Shown here piece after piece: positions 23,920-40,787 of a stretch of DNA of 64,000 nucleotides. The notes under the pieces were generated by a model that was not told the origin of the DNA, made no database searches, and saw only the letters and a list, made by a program, of their open reading frames with translations. A program made the position numbers and the translations under genes. Origin of the DNA: Phaseolus vulgaris (lineage: Eukaryota > Streptophyta > Magnoliopsida > Fabales > Fabaceae). The stretch covers positions 777,030-841,029 of the forward strand of contig NC_023749.2 in assembly GCF_000499845.2 (NCBI RefSeq), read 5' to 3'. The first letter of the stretch is position 1. Every line of letters begins with the position of its first letter.

Positions 23920-26900
23920 ATGTTTAGGGATGTGTCGAGCTGCAACACCTACAACTACGGCGACGCTCTGTATTGGGACGCGCGCTACATCCAAGAGGGT
24001 GGTTCCTTCGATTGGTACCAGCGTTATTCTGCTCTCAGACCTTTCGTGCGCAATTTCATCCCTTTTTCTTCCAGGATTCTCATGGTTGGTTGCGGCAATG
24101 CTGGTAACGCTTTCCCCTTTCTCTTTCTTCGCTTTGCTCTCGCACCATCACCATCATTCCGTTTCAATTCCTCTTTCCTTCTCTGCTGTAACTCCACCAA
24201 CTCTACTTTTACTTTAGGGTTTTTCTCTTTTGAGAATTGCAATCTCTGGATCTTATTTTCTCAATTAAAAATTTATTTCCCGCTTCTCTGAATGGAGAAC
24301 AAATGCTGGATTACATTTTTGTTTTTAACTCATGAAGTTTAAATCTGATGGAGAAGAGGAGAAGTAGGGATTTCCTTAGCAATTAGCTTGTGGAGGATGA
24401 ATCTTGTTTGTTAGTAACCATGAAATGGCTTAGGTTGGAGATGAAAGCTGCAGTATAATTTGTATAGTTGATGGATTAAGCTACTTTGCATGCTGTAAAT
24501 GTGTTGCTGTTGTGTAACAAGAGTCACTGCATGGTGCTTTGTTTAAGATATTTATGGAAGAAAATAACTTCCCTGAAAAAATAAGAGTTTTTACAGTGTG
24601 GAGTTACAAGGTAGTTTAGGCAATTGTGCTAAAGCAATGAGCATAGCGGTGGTAGATTCAGTTTTCATTCTTATTCTCTGTTACTCGTTTATGTATTTGT
24701 TCCGAAAAGTCCTCTTCCGAGGCTTTTATTTTGGGGATTTGGAGGGACTATTTTTGGGATTTCAATTTTGAAAAGGGAAATCTAAAGCTATAATAGTAGT
24801 GAAAAATGACAAATTTGACTAGTTGAATTTTGAAGATGATTCTGGGAAATTTGTATCTGATTTTTTTTGTAGTATTTTACTTATATTTTGTTGAAGACAC
24901 ACCTGGCATTTTATTGTTAATTATGAAAGTCATTAACTTTGAATATTTTGTCTTTTTTAAAAATTTATATGCATATATTAGACATGATGTAAACTATGAC
25001 TGCCTTGTTGGGTAGCTTTGTAGGTGGTTTCTAAGGTTTGTTAGGAGCTTTTGAGTTGTTAGTTGGAGGTTTTTTTTGGGAGATCAAGGTTTGTTTTTCT
25101 GTATAAGGGTTAACCACACTGACTTGTATTTATTTATTCTTTATTGCTGATAAAAAAAACCACTATGCCCATAAAAAAAAATGCAAACTTTAAAAGAAAT
25201 ACAAAACAACTGCTATCATGCTATTCACTTGTTGCTATAGTAATTTTGGGACATATCTTTAAACATTGCTAGAAACAAGTTATTGATTAATTGAATTTGA
25301 GCTATTCATAGGCTTATCTGGGTATCGTGTCATTTGCCATCTTACTTGAATGAAATTTATCATGTGTGAACTATTGGATTCAGATTTTTTTGGAGAAACT
25401 TACAAGGAAAAGGATACTGTCATATTTTGCAGTTATGTCCGAGGATATGGTGAAAGATGGTTATGAGCACATCACAAATATTGATATTTCATCGGTTGCG
25501 ATTGAGATGATGAGAAGAAAATATGAGTGCATCCCCCAGCTAAAATGTATCTAATTGATAACATTGTTTTGTTTATTTGTATAGTATGTTACTTTTTAAG
25601 CCCTAAACTCCTTACGTACGCTTCCTCCATGAATCTCAATAGACCTGCAGATGGATGTCAGGGATATGAGCCTTTTTCCAGATGAATCTTTTGATGGTGT
25701 TATTGATAAAGGTATCCATAACTATACTAAATGCAAATTTTGTCAAAATTAATGAAATCGTTTTGTAATTCATATGCTGATGGTACTTTGTTGATGGTTG
25801 ATCTAGGAACTCTTGATTCATTGATGGTATGTTGCTTCACTGATAGTTCTTGAATTTTACACATATTTTCTCTTCATTTCCTAATCCTCGAATTTGCTTA
25901 TTTGTACTTCAGTGTGGTTCTGATGCTCCAATTAGTGCTTCTCAGATGCTTGCAGAAGTGTGTAGGTTGTATAGACTTTAATGAGAATAAATTTCTTGAG
26001 ATTTGAACACAGAAGCTTTTTATACTCAAAATTCTCACTGATTATGCCTTTTTTCTTCTTTGCAGACTTCTAAAACCTGGAGGAACTTATATTTTGGTAA
26101 TTTTATCTTATATTTATAAATTATAATAGCAGCCTGTCTATCATGAAAGTGTTTTCAGGAGCTAATTAAGAGTTTTACTTATCCTCTTGAATTGAATTTC
26201 AATTTTTTAAACAAATTTTCAATAGTTAAAAAGAATCAGGTATCATACTGTGAATTATTTACTGTAATATAATATAAAACTTGTTGTTCAATAATTATTA
26301 TTATGAACTTAAATGATAATACAGTAATATATTAAAAAATATTTATTATAAATTTTATGCATATAAAAATAATTTATCCTTTGTTTTTATTATATAGGCT
26401 AAAATATTAGTTTATGAGTGTGGTATTATAATTTTTGCAATTTTGGAGAGTATAACTAATTTTTGAATGGTCACTTTGTTTCAGATCACATATGGCGATC
26501 CAACAGTAAGGATGCCTCATCTAACCAGACCCGTGTTCAATTGGAAAATTACGTTGTATAATATCCGTAAGTTTGTTTATTCCTTTTCATCTTTTCTTGA
26601 GATAGAAAAAAAAAAGTTTTCTTCATTACTAAATGTGGATTAATTGTCCTTTTATTCTTAATTTTGTTCTTCACATTGGATAATGTATAGGCCAAAAGAG
26701 GATTAGAAGAAGATTTCTTTATTATCTGGATAATGAGCAAAGCTATGTGAAACTTAAATATTTTAGCGAGATTGAGGCTTGAATGCTGGAGGGGGAGAGC
26801 TTATTAGATGAAAAAAATGATTTCATATAGTATTTTAGATTTTATCAATTATAACCGTTGATAAAATTTAAAATATTAAATGAGATCATTTTTATCATCT

Positions 26901-27748
26901 AATAGAGTTAATACTATGCTTGTCCAATAAACTGATTACGATTTCACTACTCTTCTAGTAGGAATGACATTTAACAACATCATCCGAATAAGAGCAGTTT
27001 ATGGATTATTAATAGTATTGAACATGGAAAGAATAAACGAAATCGATGGTATGTTATGATTTAAGCAATGTTTTATCCAGGTGCCATGTAGTTTGAAAAT
27101 TAAATTATTCATAAATAACACAATCAACTTGTTACAGAAGTTCATTTCTTACCTAAGATTATGTTAATTCTTCTGTGAAAAGTTATACTCATGAATTTAA
27201 CAACATCATCTGTTTTATCAGTTGTAACCATTTTATCAGTTGTAACCGTTTTATCGGTTACAACTGATAGAACAGATACAAGATACAACTGATAGAACAG
27301 ATACAAGATGCAACTGATAGAACAGATAACAGATGACAACTGATAGAACAGATAACAACTGATAGAACATGTAGCAACTGATAGAACAGATACAACTACA
27401 AAGGTAGTTATAACTCTAAAATATTATATGAGATCTTTTTTTCATCTAATAGAAACATTAAGAATTATAACTTGCTGAAGTTGTTGTGGTGGATCTGTAA
27501 TTCAGTGTTCTTCTCATGCATATGGTCTCTAATCCCTTGCAGCAAGACCTGGATTTCAAAAGCCCGAAAGTAGTACACCATCGAGAAAATCATTCTTGGA
27601 GCCCATCCCTCTTTCAGAAAAGGGATTGCTTCCAACAGATTTCGTTTTGGAAGATCCAGATTCTCACTATATATATGTTTGTAAAAAGATAAATGACTCA
27701 GAGATAGACACTATACCTGCATACCGATTGACAGCTGATGTTTTATAG
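23920..27748 (+). CDS. METTL13/EEF1AKMT-like SAM-dependent methyltransferase, 8 exons, 252 aa
   Basis: Exons: 23920-24103, 25433-25546, 25643-25711, 25807-25826 (only 20 bases), 25913-25965, 26066-26096 (31 bases), 26485-26566, 27543-27748. They total 759 bases, in frame, ending at TAG 27746-27748. The protein is a class I Rossmann methyltransferase. The N-terminus has YGDALYWDARY, typical of the METTL13 / eEF1A-lysine-methyltransferase family. Motif I is LMVGCGNA (about 54-61, split by intron 1). An acidic residue after strand 2 is Asp79 (NIDIS). The DVRDM, FDGVIDKGTLDSL and LLKPGGTYILITYGDP segments follow. The length matches the short plant single-domain members (At4g34360-like, recalled), not the two-domain human METTL13. 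Methylation of a translation factor is inferred from family members. Confidence 0.93.
26802..26905. mobile_element. 104-base hairpin MITE in intron 7 of the methyltransferase gene
   Basis: The left arm (TATTAGATGAAAAAAATGAT, then TTTTAGATTTTATCAA) is the near-complement of the right arm (TTGATAAAATTTAAAATATT, then ATCATTTTTATCATCTAATA). The two arms meet at a loop of about 8 bases, so nearly the whole element folds back. A second right arm (TATGAGATCTTTTTTTCATCTAATAG) lies at 27425-27452 in the same intron. Confidence 0.75.
27205..27395 (+). repeat. Minisatellite of CAACTGATAGAACAGATA units with inverted start
   Basis: The array begins with inverted units (TTTTATCAGTTGTAACC, three times) and flips at about 27255. 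It continues as six to seven direct units of CAACTGATAGAACAGATA with variable spacers (ACAAGAT, ACAGATGA). The unit resembles the loop of the hairpin MITE 300 bases upstream (TTATCAATTATAACCG). Confidence 0.75.
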
Positions 27749-28104
27749 TGCTGACATACTTTTATGATGTTCCACTTGGATAAGTTACCACCATCCATGT
27801 GTTTGTTGTTTGTAACAGCATTTTATTCTCATAAATTAGAGTAATGAAGTTAGCTTGTAGAGATGATTGATATTATTTCAAATCTGTGAAGAAATCAGAC
27901 AAATTGACTGATTAATGGATTGTTTTGCCTGGGATTTTGTCAAGATTAATGGATTGTATGTTGTAACTATGTACATGGCGTAGCTTGAATTCTACTGTGA
28001 TATGTTCCATGGAAGATTGAGGATTTGTGGTAGCAAAATGGTTTCGGAAAGAATGTGCATGTGTGTTATGACGAGTGTTACTATTAGGGATAGTGGATGA
28101 GTTT

Positions 28105-28510
28105 CTTTGGATATACGTATACCGACACTTATACTATATTTGTACAACACGTATTGGACATTGATACTCGCATTACACTTGTAGAATAATTTAAAAAAAT
28201 ATTTGTTGAATTTCTGACAATTTTAATTCGATTTTAACACAATTTAAAAAAAGAAAAATATATTAATTTTTTAAAAATTTAAATTTATTGTATAAATTTT
28301 TATTATGATTATAAAAAATAAAAATCATTTTGAACTATGAAAAACATTTTTTTATTAAAAAAATTAAAATATACTCATGATTATAAATCTTTATTGTTAA
28401 TTAATAATTATATAATATACATCTTTGTCTTTATGTTTTATATTTTAAAAATAACACCTATTTTTTGTGTATTCATATTGTATCAGTATTTGTGTATCAG
28501 TTTTCGTGTT
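28105..28510 (+). repeat. Dispersed repeat with (c)ggacac-type ends, plus orientation
   Basis: Same family as 23085-23515 (inverted) and 34225-34612 (direct). Landmarks are CACGTATTGGACATTGATAC at the start, TTAACACAATTTAAAAAAAG, then TTTATTGTATAAATTTTTAT, and GTATCAG(T/..) repeats with TTTCGTGTTTAAT at the end. It lies just 3' of the methyltransferase gene. Confidence 0.5.
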
Positions 28511-28519
28511 TAATAATTA

Positions 28520-30140
28520 TATTTTTTGAATTCTATAATTTGTGTAAATTAAAGAAAATATTACTACAAAATTTGGCCAGTGAAAATACATTTTTATTCT
28601 ATAATTTAAAATGTATTTTTAAAAAAAAATTATTTTAAATTGTAAAATTTGAAAAGTATTTATGGTTCTCAAAAGATCTTTTGGGTTTTACGATCACAAA
28701 TGTAGAATCTGAAAGGTATTTCTGGATTCTGGAAATATCTTGCAGATTTTACAATTTCTAAGGATAAAATAGTCATTTTGTCTAACCTATGGGGTGCCAG
28801 AAAAAGCTATAGAGGTGCAGAAAGAATGTGAAAGGTTAAAAATGAATCAGAATAAGAAGTCTAACACAGCCCAAACCGATATCTTTCACGTTTCAAAGTT
28901 CAATCGCTTTGAGGATAAAAAAAAGAGAAGTGCTATGACGGTTTAACCAAAATTTAACTAGAAAGTTATTTTTTTCCCCTATTGAGAAACAAATAGAATG
29001 TTGATTATTTTTTTGATGAAATAAAGTACTTGAAAAAAATATTATTTCAATATTTTCTTTAACATTGTTAACTAAATTTGGTAGAACAAAAAAAATGCAT
29101 GGTTAAGATAAGAGAATAATCTTAAGGTGATCAATTAAATTTCTGGCCAACAATTTAAATATATACTAAAAATGTGTTGGCTAATGTTAGTGAAAGATTT
29201 GAAAATCAACTTGATAAGCAAGTGATATGCTATTATTTTTGCCTCTTTCAAATACCAAATTGATAATATAGTTTTCTTAAAATGTAAAATGCTTGAGAGT
29301 TTTTCAGGGATAATATTAAATTAATTAATTAGAGGAGAGTTTTTATTTTTAAATAGTAAGAATGATAATTATGACTCATTAAAATATCTCATATGTTAGA
29401 TAATAAATATACACAAAGAAAGACAAACACATACATTTATCTTCTTTTTTATCTTAACATTCACTTAAAGTCTTTACATTTAAATTCAATAAACTCAATT
29501 CGAGATTTCATATCGACGACTAAAGATCAAAACATTTCATAATGTATAAATAAGAACAAACCTCACCTTATAAATTAGTTTTATAAGTTAAATTAAACTT
29601 AAAGTCGACTTTCTATTAACATTTGATTAAGAGATTCTTATAACCATATTTCTAAACATGCTTTTACATAGATATAGATGTGTGAAAAAAAATCACTTAT
29701 AATAAAATATGACATGATATATTTTTACCATTTTATTTTATGTTCTAACTTATTAAAACACCAAACTAACATGATAACGAAATCACTTTGAGAAAATTTC
29801 CTTTTTTTTGTTAATAACTTAAAAAAGAGGTTAGATAATTTCAAATGTTAGAAGTACTTTGTTTATTTCTCAAACTAACTTTAAAAATTTAATCCTGTGT
29901 TGACATTTTCATCAACAACATCATCTTTTAAATTTAATATAAATTATTAAAAAAATATTTTAATCAGTAAAACAAGAACCAATGCAAAAAAACATAACAC
30001 AAATACAACAGTACATTTATGATTTTGTTTTCATTTTAATAGCTCTCACTCAAAATTAAACTCCAACATAAATAATATCACACTGTTCTTTTCCTTGAAC
30101 CCTAATTGAGTTTCTGATTTCTCATACTTTTTAATATTAT
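28520..30140. other. AT-rich spacer
   Basis: No gene is supported. 28790-28830 carries the GGGGTGCCAGAAAAA and GAGGTGCAGAAAGAA blocks shared with 22025-22345. 29500-29625 is an inverted copy of the legume-type repeat seen at 36446-36600. Confidence 0.5.
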
Positions 30141-30143
30141 ACA

Positions 30144-30516
30144 CACTACAAGAAAATTATAAAATAAAAATCATTTTTTAGATACCAAAATAATTAGTTA
30201 CAATAATAACTAAATTATAGATCATTTTAGAAACTAAATAAAAATTTAGTTTTTAAATTAGTTTCTATTATTGTTAAATAGTTTCTAAATTGGTATCTAA
30301 TTAGCATGAAAGGTTTTAGAAACCAAATTTAGAAACTAAATAATTGGTAGTTAAAACATTGGTTACTAATTAGATACCAATTTAGAAACTATTTAACAAT
30401 AATATAACCTTATTTAGAAACCAAACTTTTATTTAGTTTCTAAAATAGTCTCTAATTTAATTACTATTGCAACTAATTATTTTGGTATCTAAAAATTGGT
30501 TTCATGATTTTCTTGA
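30144..30516. mobile_element. CACTA-like foldback element, about 370 bases
   Basis: The left end reads CACTACAAGAAAAT, the canonical terminus of plant CACTA transposons. The right end, at about 30508-30516, keeps only GATTTTCTTG. The two halves are imperfect inverted repeats over most of their length (TAGATACCAAAATAATTAGT against ACTAATTATTTTGGTATCTA; TTTAGAAACTA against TAGTTTCTAAA, several times). No coding capacity, so non-autonomous. Confidence 0.7.
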
Positions 30517-30519
30517 TTT

Positions 30520-32700
30520 TCACAATTTAATTACTACTCTATCATTAATAGAAAAAAAGTGTACAATTCAAATTATGAATTACATTGAAACACTACGAGT
30601 CTCTTGTTTTTAGTAAAGAATGATTTGTCTTTATCCCATTAATGTCGTTTTCTCATTAATAAATCTTGGTTAGGTATATTATTATCATGGAATATTTCTT
30701 AATAAACAAAACAACGTAAAGAACACACAAAAAAGTGTCCCATTTGAAAGTGATTGCTCATAATTAATTTGAACCATTATTTTCTTCAACCCTACTACAA
30801 GCTTCAAATTAATGGACACAAAATTTCGATGCTGTGTTAAACCTTTATCCGAAGCAATTTGGGATCAAATTTTGAGAGTGATTCATAAGAAACGAATCTA
30901 CGTAATTAGTAAAGAGGACTTTTATGGTTTCTTTACCTTTTTACCTTTTCTTATTTCAGAGCGCTTTTTTAGTTCAAATAAAGATATTGGAATTCCAAGA
31001 AATCAAAATGAATTATCAGAAAGAAAATATTACTTCTTTCAACACAATTAAGATAAAAAATAATTTATATACTTATTTCTCTTCTAATTTATTAAAACGT
31101 TTTCTAAGGATAAAATCGTAAATTAACATTAACGATACTATCTCTCAAACTTCTTTCATGTTTTAATCTATCAAGACTTATGATTTTTAAAGATAAAAAT
31201 CATGAAGAAATACTAATTTTCAAAACATATAATACTTCAAATAGAATTCATCCTAACATAATATCTTTATTTATAAGTTATTTTATAATATAATTTTAAA
31301 ATCACTTCATTTTAATAAAAAGAAATTATTTCTCCTTTATGATGAGTGAACATTGGAAAAGAAACTATTAAATGAGTTTAAATACAATAAAGAAATGCCT
31401 TAGTTTTGTGCTTTTGTATATTTATATAAACAAAGTGAAAGATGAGAAGAAAAAGCAGAGAGATACAATGATTGAGGTGACAGAGTAATAAATAAATAAT
31501 ATAATAAAAAATGTTAAATTAACAGTACTTTTTTTATAAATTTAAGAAACATAGAGCTGCATGTGCTTTTATGTCCATATCTATTTTAATATAATTGATC
31601 AGTCACTGGTACAAGATTTTAGTAATCTGTCTGAAGTTTTAAGTTTAAACTTTAAAAGCATAAAATTTTGTAGATAAAAACATATTTTTATATAATAAAT
31701 TAGAATAATACATAACTTAAAAAAAAAAATCTTTGTACGTAAATATTCTTGAATGTATTGGAACTGAGAGAACTGTTATCTTCCTGTTCAGTCGGTCGGT
31801 CATCTTTTATTTTTTTTTATTCGTTGAATGACTTTTTTTCCTCCTTTTGTTATTTCCTTCATAAAATTTCGATCTTGATGATATCTGTAAAATGTACTCT
31901 GACGTTCAAATGAGATATTGGTATTCGATGCAATTAATCGTGATGATAACGTACATTTTATAGGATTTAGGGTTGTAAAACATTCAAATGAGATATTGGT
32001 ATTCGATGCAATTAATCGTTGTACATTTTTTCAAAATTTTTTTATCATAATTAAAAGTGTATTATCTCATCCTTAATCACTATATAACTTTATGTTTGAT
32101 TTAATAAATCTGAAAGTGAAGAAACCTCCATTTATCATTAGGTACCGACCAAAACAGGTTCTTTTTAATTGGATGTGAATGATATTTAAATTCCAAAGGC
32201 CCCTAATTCCAATCTCCATTAAATCCAATTGTTTGTTTTTGAAGAAATTTGGTTGTCATGTGCTAAATTGGAGTAAAGAAATGAACCTTATCTGTGTTTT
32301 ATTTTAATGGGGTTTAGTTGGCATGTGCATCACTTATGATTCACCAATTTGAATCTGTGTCTTTTCTATTCCCATTTTCATAATTTACACAAATCATGTC
32401 AAGCAAATCAGTATTATGAGACCCTTAAAAAAGTCAATAAATGGGCACAATTATTATCCTAACCCTAAATTTAATAAAGTGATTCCAAAGTTGAATAGTT
32501 ATCATTAGATACCAGAAAAGGGTTAACACATTTTAATTTCTTCCTTTTGTCACTTTTGTTTCCTTTTTGACATTCTCTTGCAATAACCCAATTCTTCTCC
32601 TTGCCAAATTAACCCATAATTAGCCTTAGGGAACATACCAACATAATAATACTGATAAGAATCTTCCACTCATCAAAGTTAATCTTCTTTAGTAAAATAT
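30520..32700. other. AT-rich spacer
   Basis: No gene is supported. A 37-base block (TTCAAATGAGATATTGGTAT and onward) is duplicated at 31905-31941 and 31983-32019 without a visible mismatch. The open frame at 30812-31051 (79 codons) has no recognisable domain and lies in AT-rich sequence. Confidence 0.5.
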
Positions 32701-32714
32701 TTATGCAGGTAATT

Positions 32715-33350
32715 TTAGTGGAGTCACTAAAAAGTTATTAAATAAAATTATTTAATTAAATTAGAGATTATTTTAGAGATTAAAAAAATTATAAGTATCT
32801 AAATTAGTTTTAATTATTAATAAATAATTTTTTAAATTAATATTTAATCAATTATTAGTGTTTTAACTAACAAATTTAGAATCTAAATAATTAATATCTA
32901 AAACTTAAGTATCTAATTAGATACCAATTTAGGAACTAGTAGTAGTGTGTTATAATTTTCATTATCTAGTATAATAATTAAAATAGTTAATCAATTGTTT
33001 ATTTTCAATTTTTAATTAAATAATATAATGAGCTTTAAAGTAAAAATGGAACATATGCATATAATCATATGACTATATTTTATTTTTTACTTTACTAGTA
33101 AATAGTTTAAATCTTAAGTGAATTGTTATTGTTTTATTTAATTTTTACTTTTATTTTCTTTTATTATTACATCTAATTTTTAATTTTATTTCTTATTTAT
33201 TGTAGATCTACTTGCAAGAATGATGTCAATCGATTTAATTTACTAATATGATAATGAATGTAATATTATAATTTTTTATCATTATTATTTTTTCAAGTAC
33301 CAATTTAGAAACTAGTAGTAGTGTGTTATAATTTTCATTCTCTAGTTTGC
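32715..33350. mobile_element. Decayed relatives of the CACTA-like foldback, with duplicated right end
   Basis: 32725-32955 shares the ATTAGATACCAATTTAG and TTTAGAATCTAAATAATTA blocks with the element at 30144, and ends near AGTAGTAGTGTG, a degraded CACTA terminus. A 48-base right-end block (ACCAATTTAG(A/G)AACTAGTAG and onward, to TCTAGT) recurs at 32923-32970 and 33299-33346 with about two differences. This marks either two insertions or a local duplication. Confidence 0.5.
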
Positions 33351-33629
33351 TTGTGCCACTGAAATAAAATTGTACTCCTAAGATCCAATCATGTGGCCTA
33401 ACACAATTGGTGGCTAAGGAGAAGGAACCTCTGAAGGTTCAGTTTGGCCCACATGCTAATCATATCAATTTTGGGGTGCTCAATCTTACCCTCAACACCT
33501 CTTTTGGTTCTTGCAACTTCAAAAATCTAAAGCACTTATTCTTCCAAGTTCAACATGATATTATAGTGACATGGTGACACAAAACAACTAGCTTCTTTTT
33601 GGCTTATTATAAGCCCATACCATTCTCAA

Positions 33630-33680
33630 ACTCCCTATATATTTCCCACACTTCTCACTGATTCTCCACATAAAGACACA
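33630..33680 (+). promoter_or_regulatory. Core promoter of the carboxypeptidase gene
   Basis: A TATA-type box (CTATATATTTCCC, core 33636-33642) lies about 40 bases upstream of the ATG at 33681, with a C-rich candidate start region (CACACTTCTCACTG) between. This implies a very short 5' leader. Confidence 0.5.
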
Positions 33681-39872
<6,192 letters not shown>

Positions 39873-40787
39873 TTTATTGGAATTCCATTGTAGCAATGTT
39901 TAATTTGAAGGGAAATAAATTCAATTATAGTTGGGTTTCTTGGAGTCTATTTTTGTTGGCAATCTTTCATTGGTGAGAATCTTGTAAGGTTGTAAATATC
40001 ATTATGAGTTCAAGGCAAAAGTTGAACATGGCAGGATGTAAATGGTGCAACCTCTCCATCCTTCAAACTTCATTGCACTAAAAGAAAAAGAAAGTGTATT
40101 TATTTCAGCATGTGATAAATGAAAAGACTACACTAGTCAACTTTGTGAAGAGATTATACGACTATTGCTAGGATTCTTCTGAGATTAGATACGAAATCTG
40201 AAAGATAATCTCATATTCGAAAAAAGGCTAATTGTGTAATCCAGAAACTAATTGTGTATCTGAAAAAAGGCTTCCGAATTACATAATCCAGAAGCTAATT
40301 ACGAATTTGAAAAAAAAAACTTTTGAATTACGTAATCCAAAATACTACAGAAGGTTGGAATACCAAAAATTTATGGAGGTGAGAGAAGAACATATGAAGG
40401 TGCAAGAAGAAACAGTCAAAGTCTCACTTAAATTTCAAATAATAAAAAAAGAGATAGAGCAAAGTAAAATTTAAAAAACAAAGATGAAACAAACATGATG
40501 TTGATGTATAGCCTCCACCCTTACAGCCAAAAGCTGGTGAATAACATAATAGTCATCATAATGGTGTTGTAAAATAAGAAAATCACAATGGTTAGCAACG
40601 TGTTAAGAAATTACCGACTGTTAAAGGCATAATAAACTCGAATTGCTGGCATTGATGAATATACAGTTACTACATGAAATCAGTTTTGTACATTTTAACA
40701 AGGTTTGGCAGTATGGTGTACTAAAACCTTAGGTAAAAAAATCATAGAAATTGCAGATTAGTTAGTTTATGTACAATTGAGTGATTG
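39873..40787. other. Spacer between convergent SCPL and ATG7 genes
   Basis: The two genes converge. An AATAAA-type signal (GGGAAATAAATTC, about 39910) fits the end of the SCPL transcript. 40200-40330 repeats an ACGAAATCTGAAAGATAATC / CGAATTTGAAAAAA / CGAATTACGTAATCC(A) theme three times in tandem-like fashion. No further gene is seen. Confidence 0.5.

Noticed and set aside
30812..31051. 79-codon plus-strand open frame
   Set aside because: No domain, no splice partners, AT-rich surroundings; consistent with chance.
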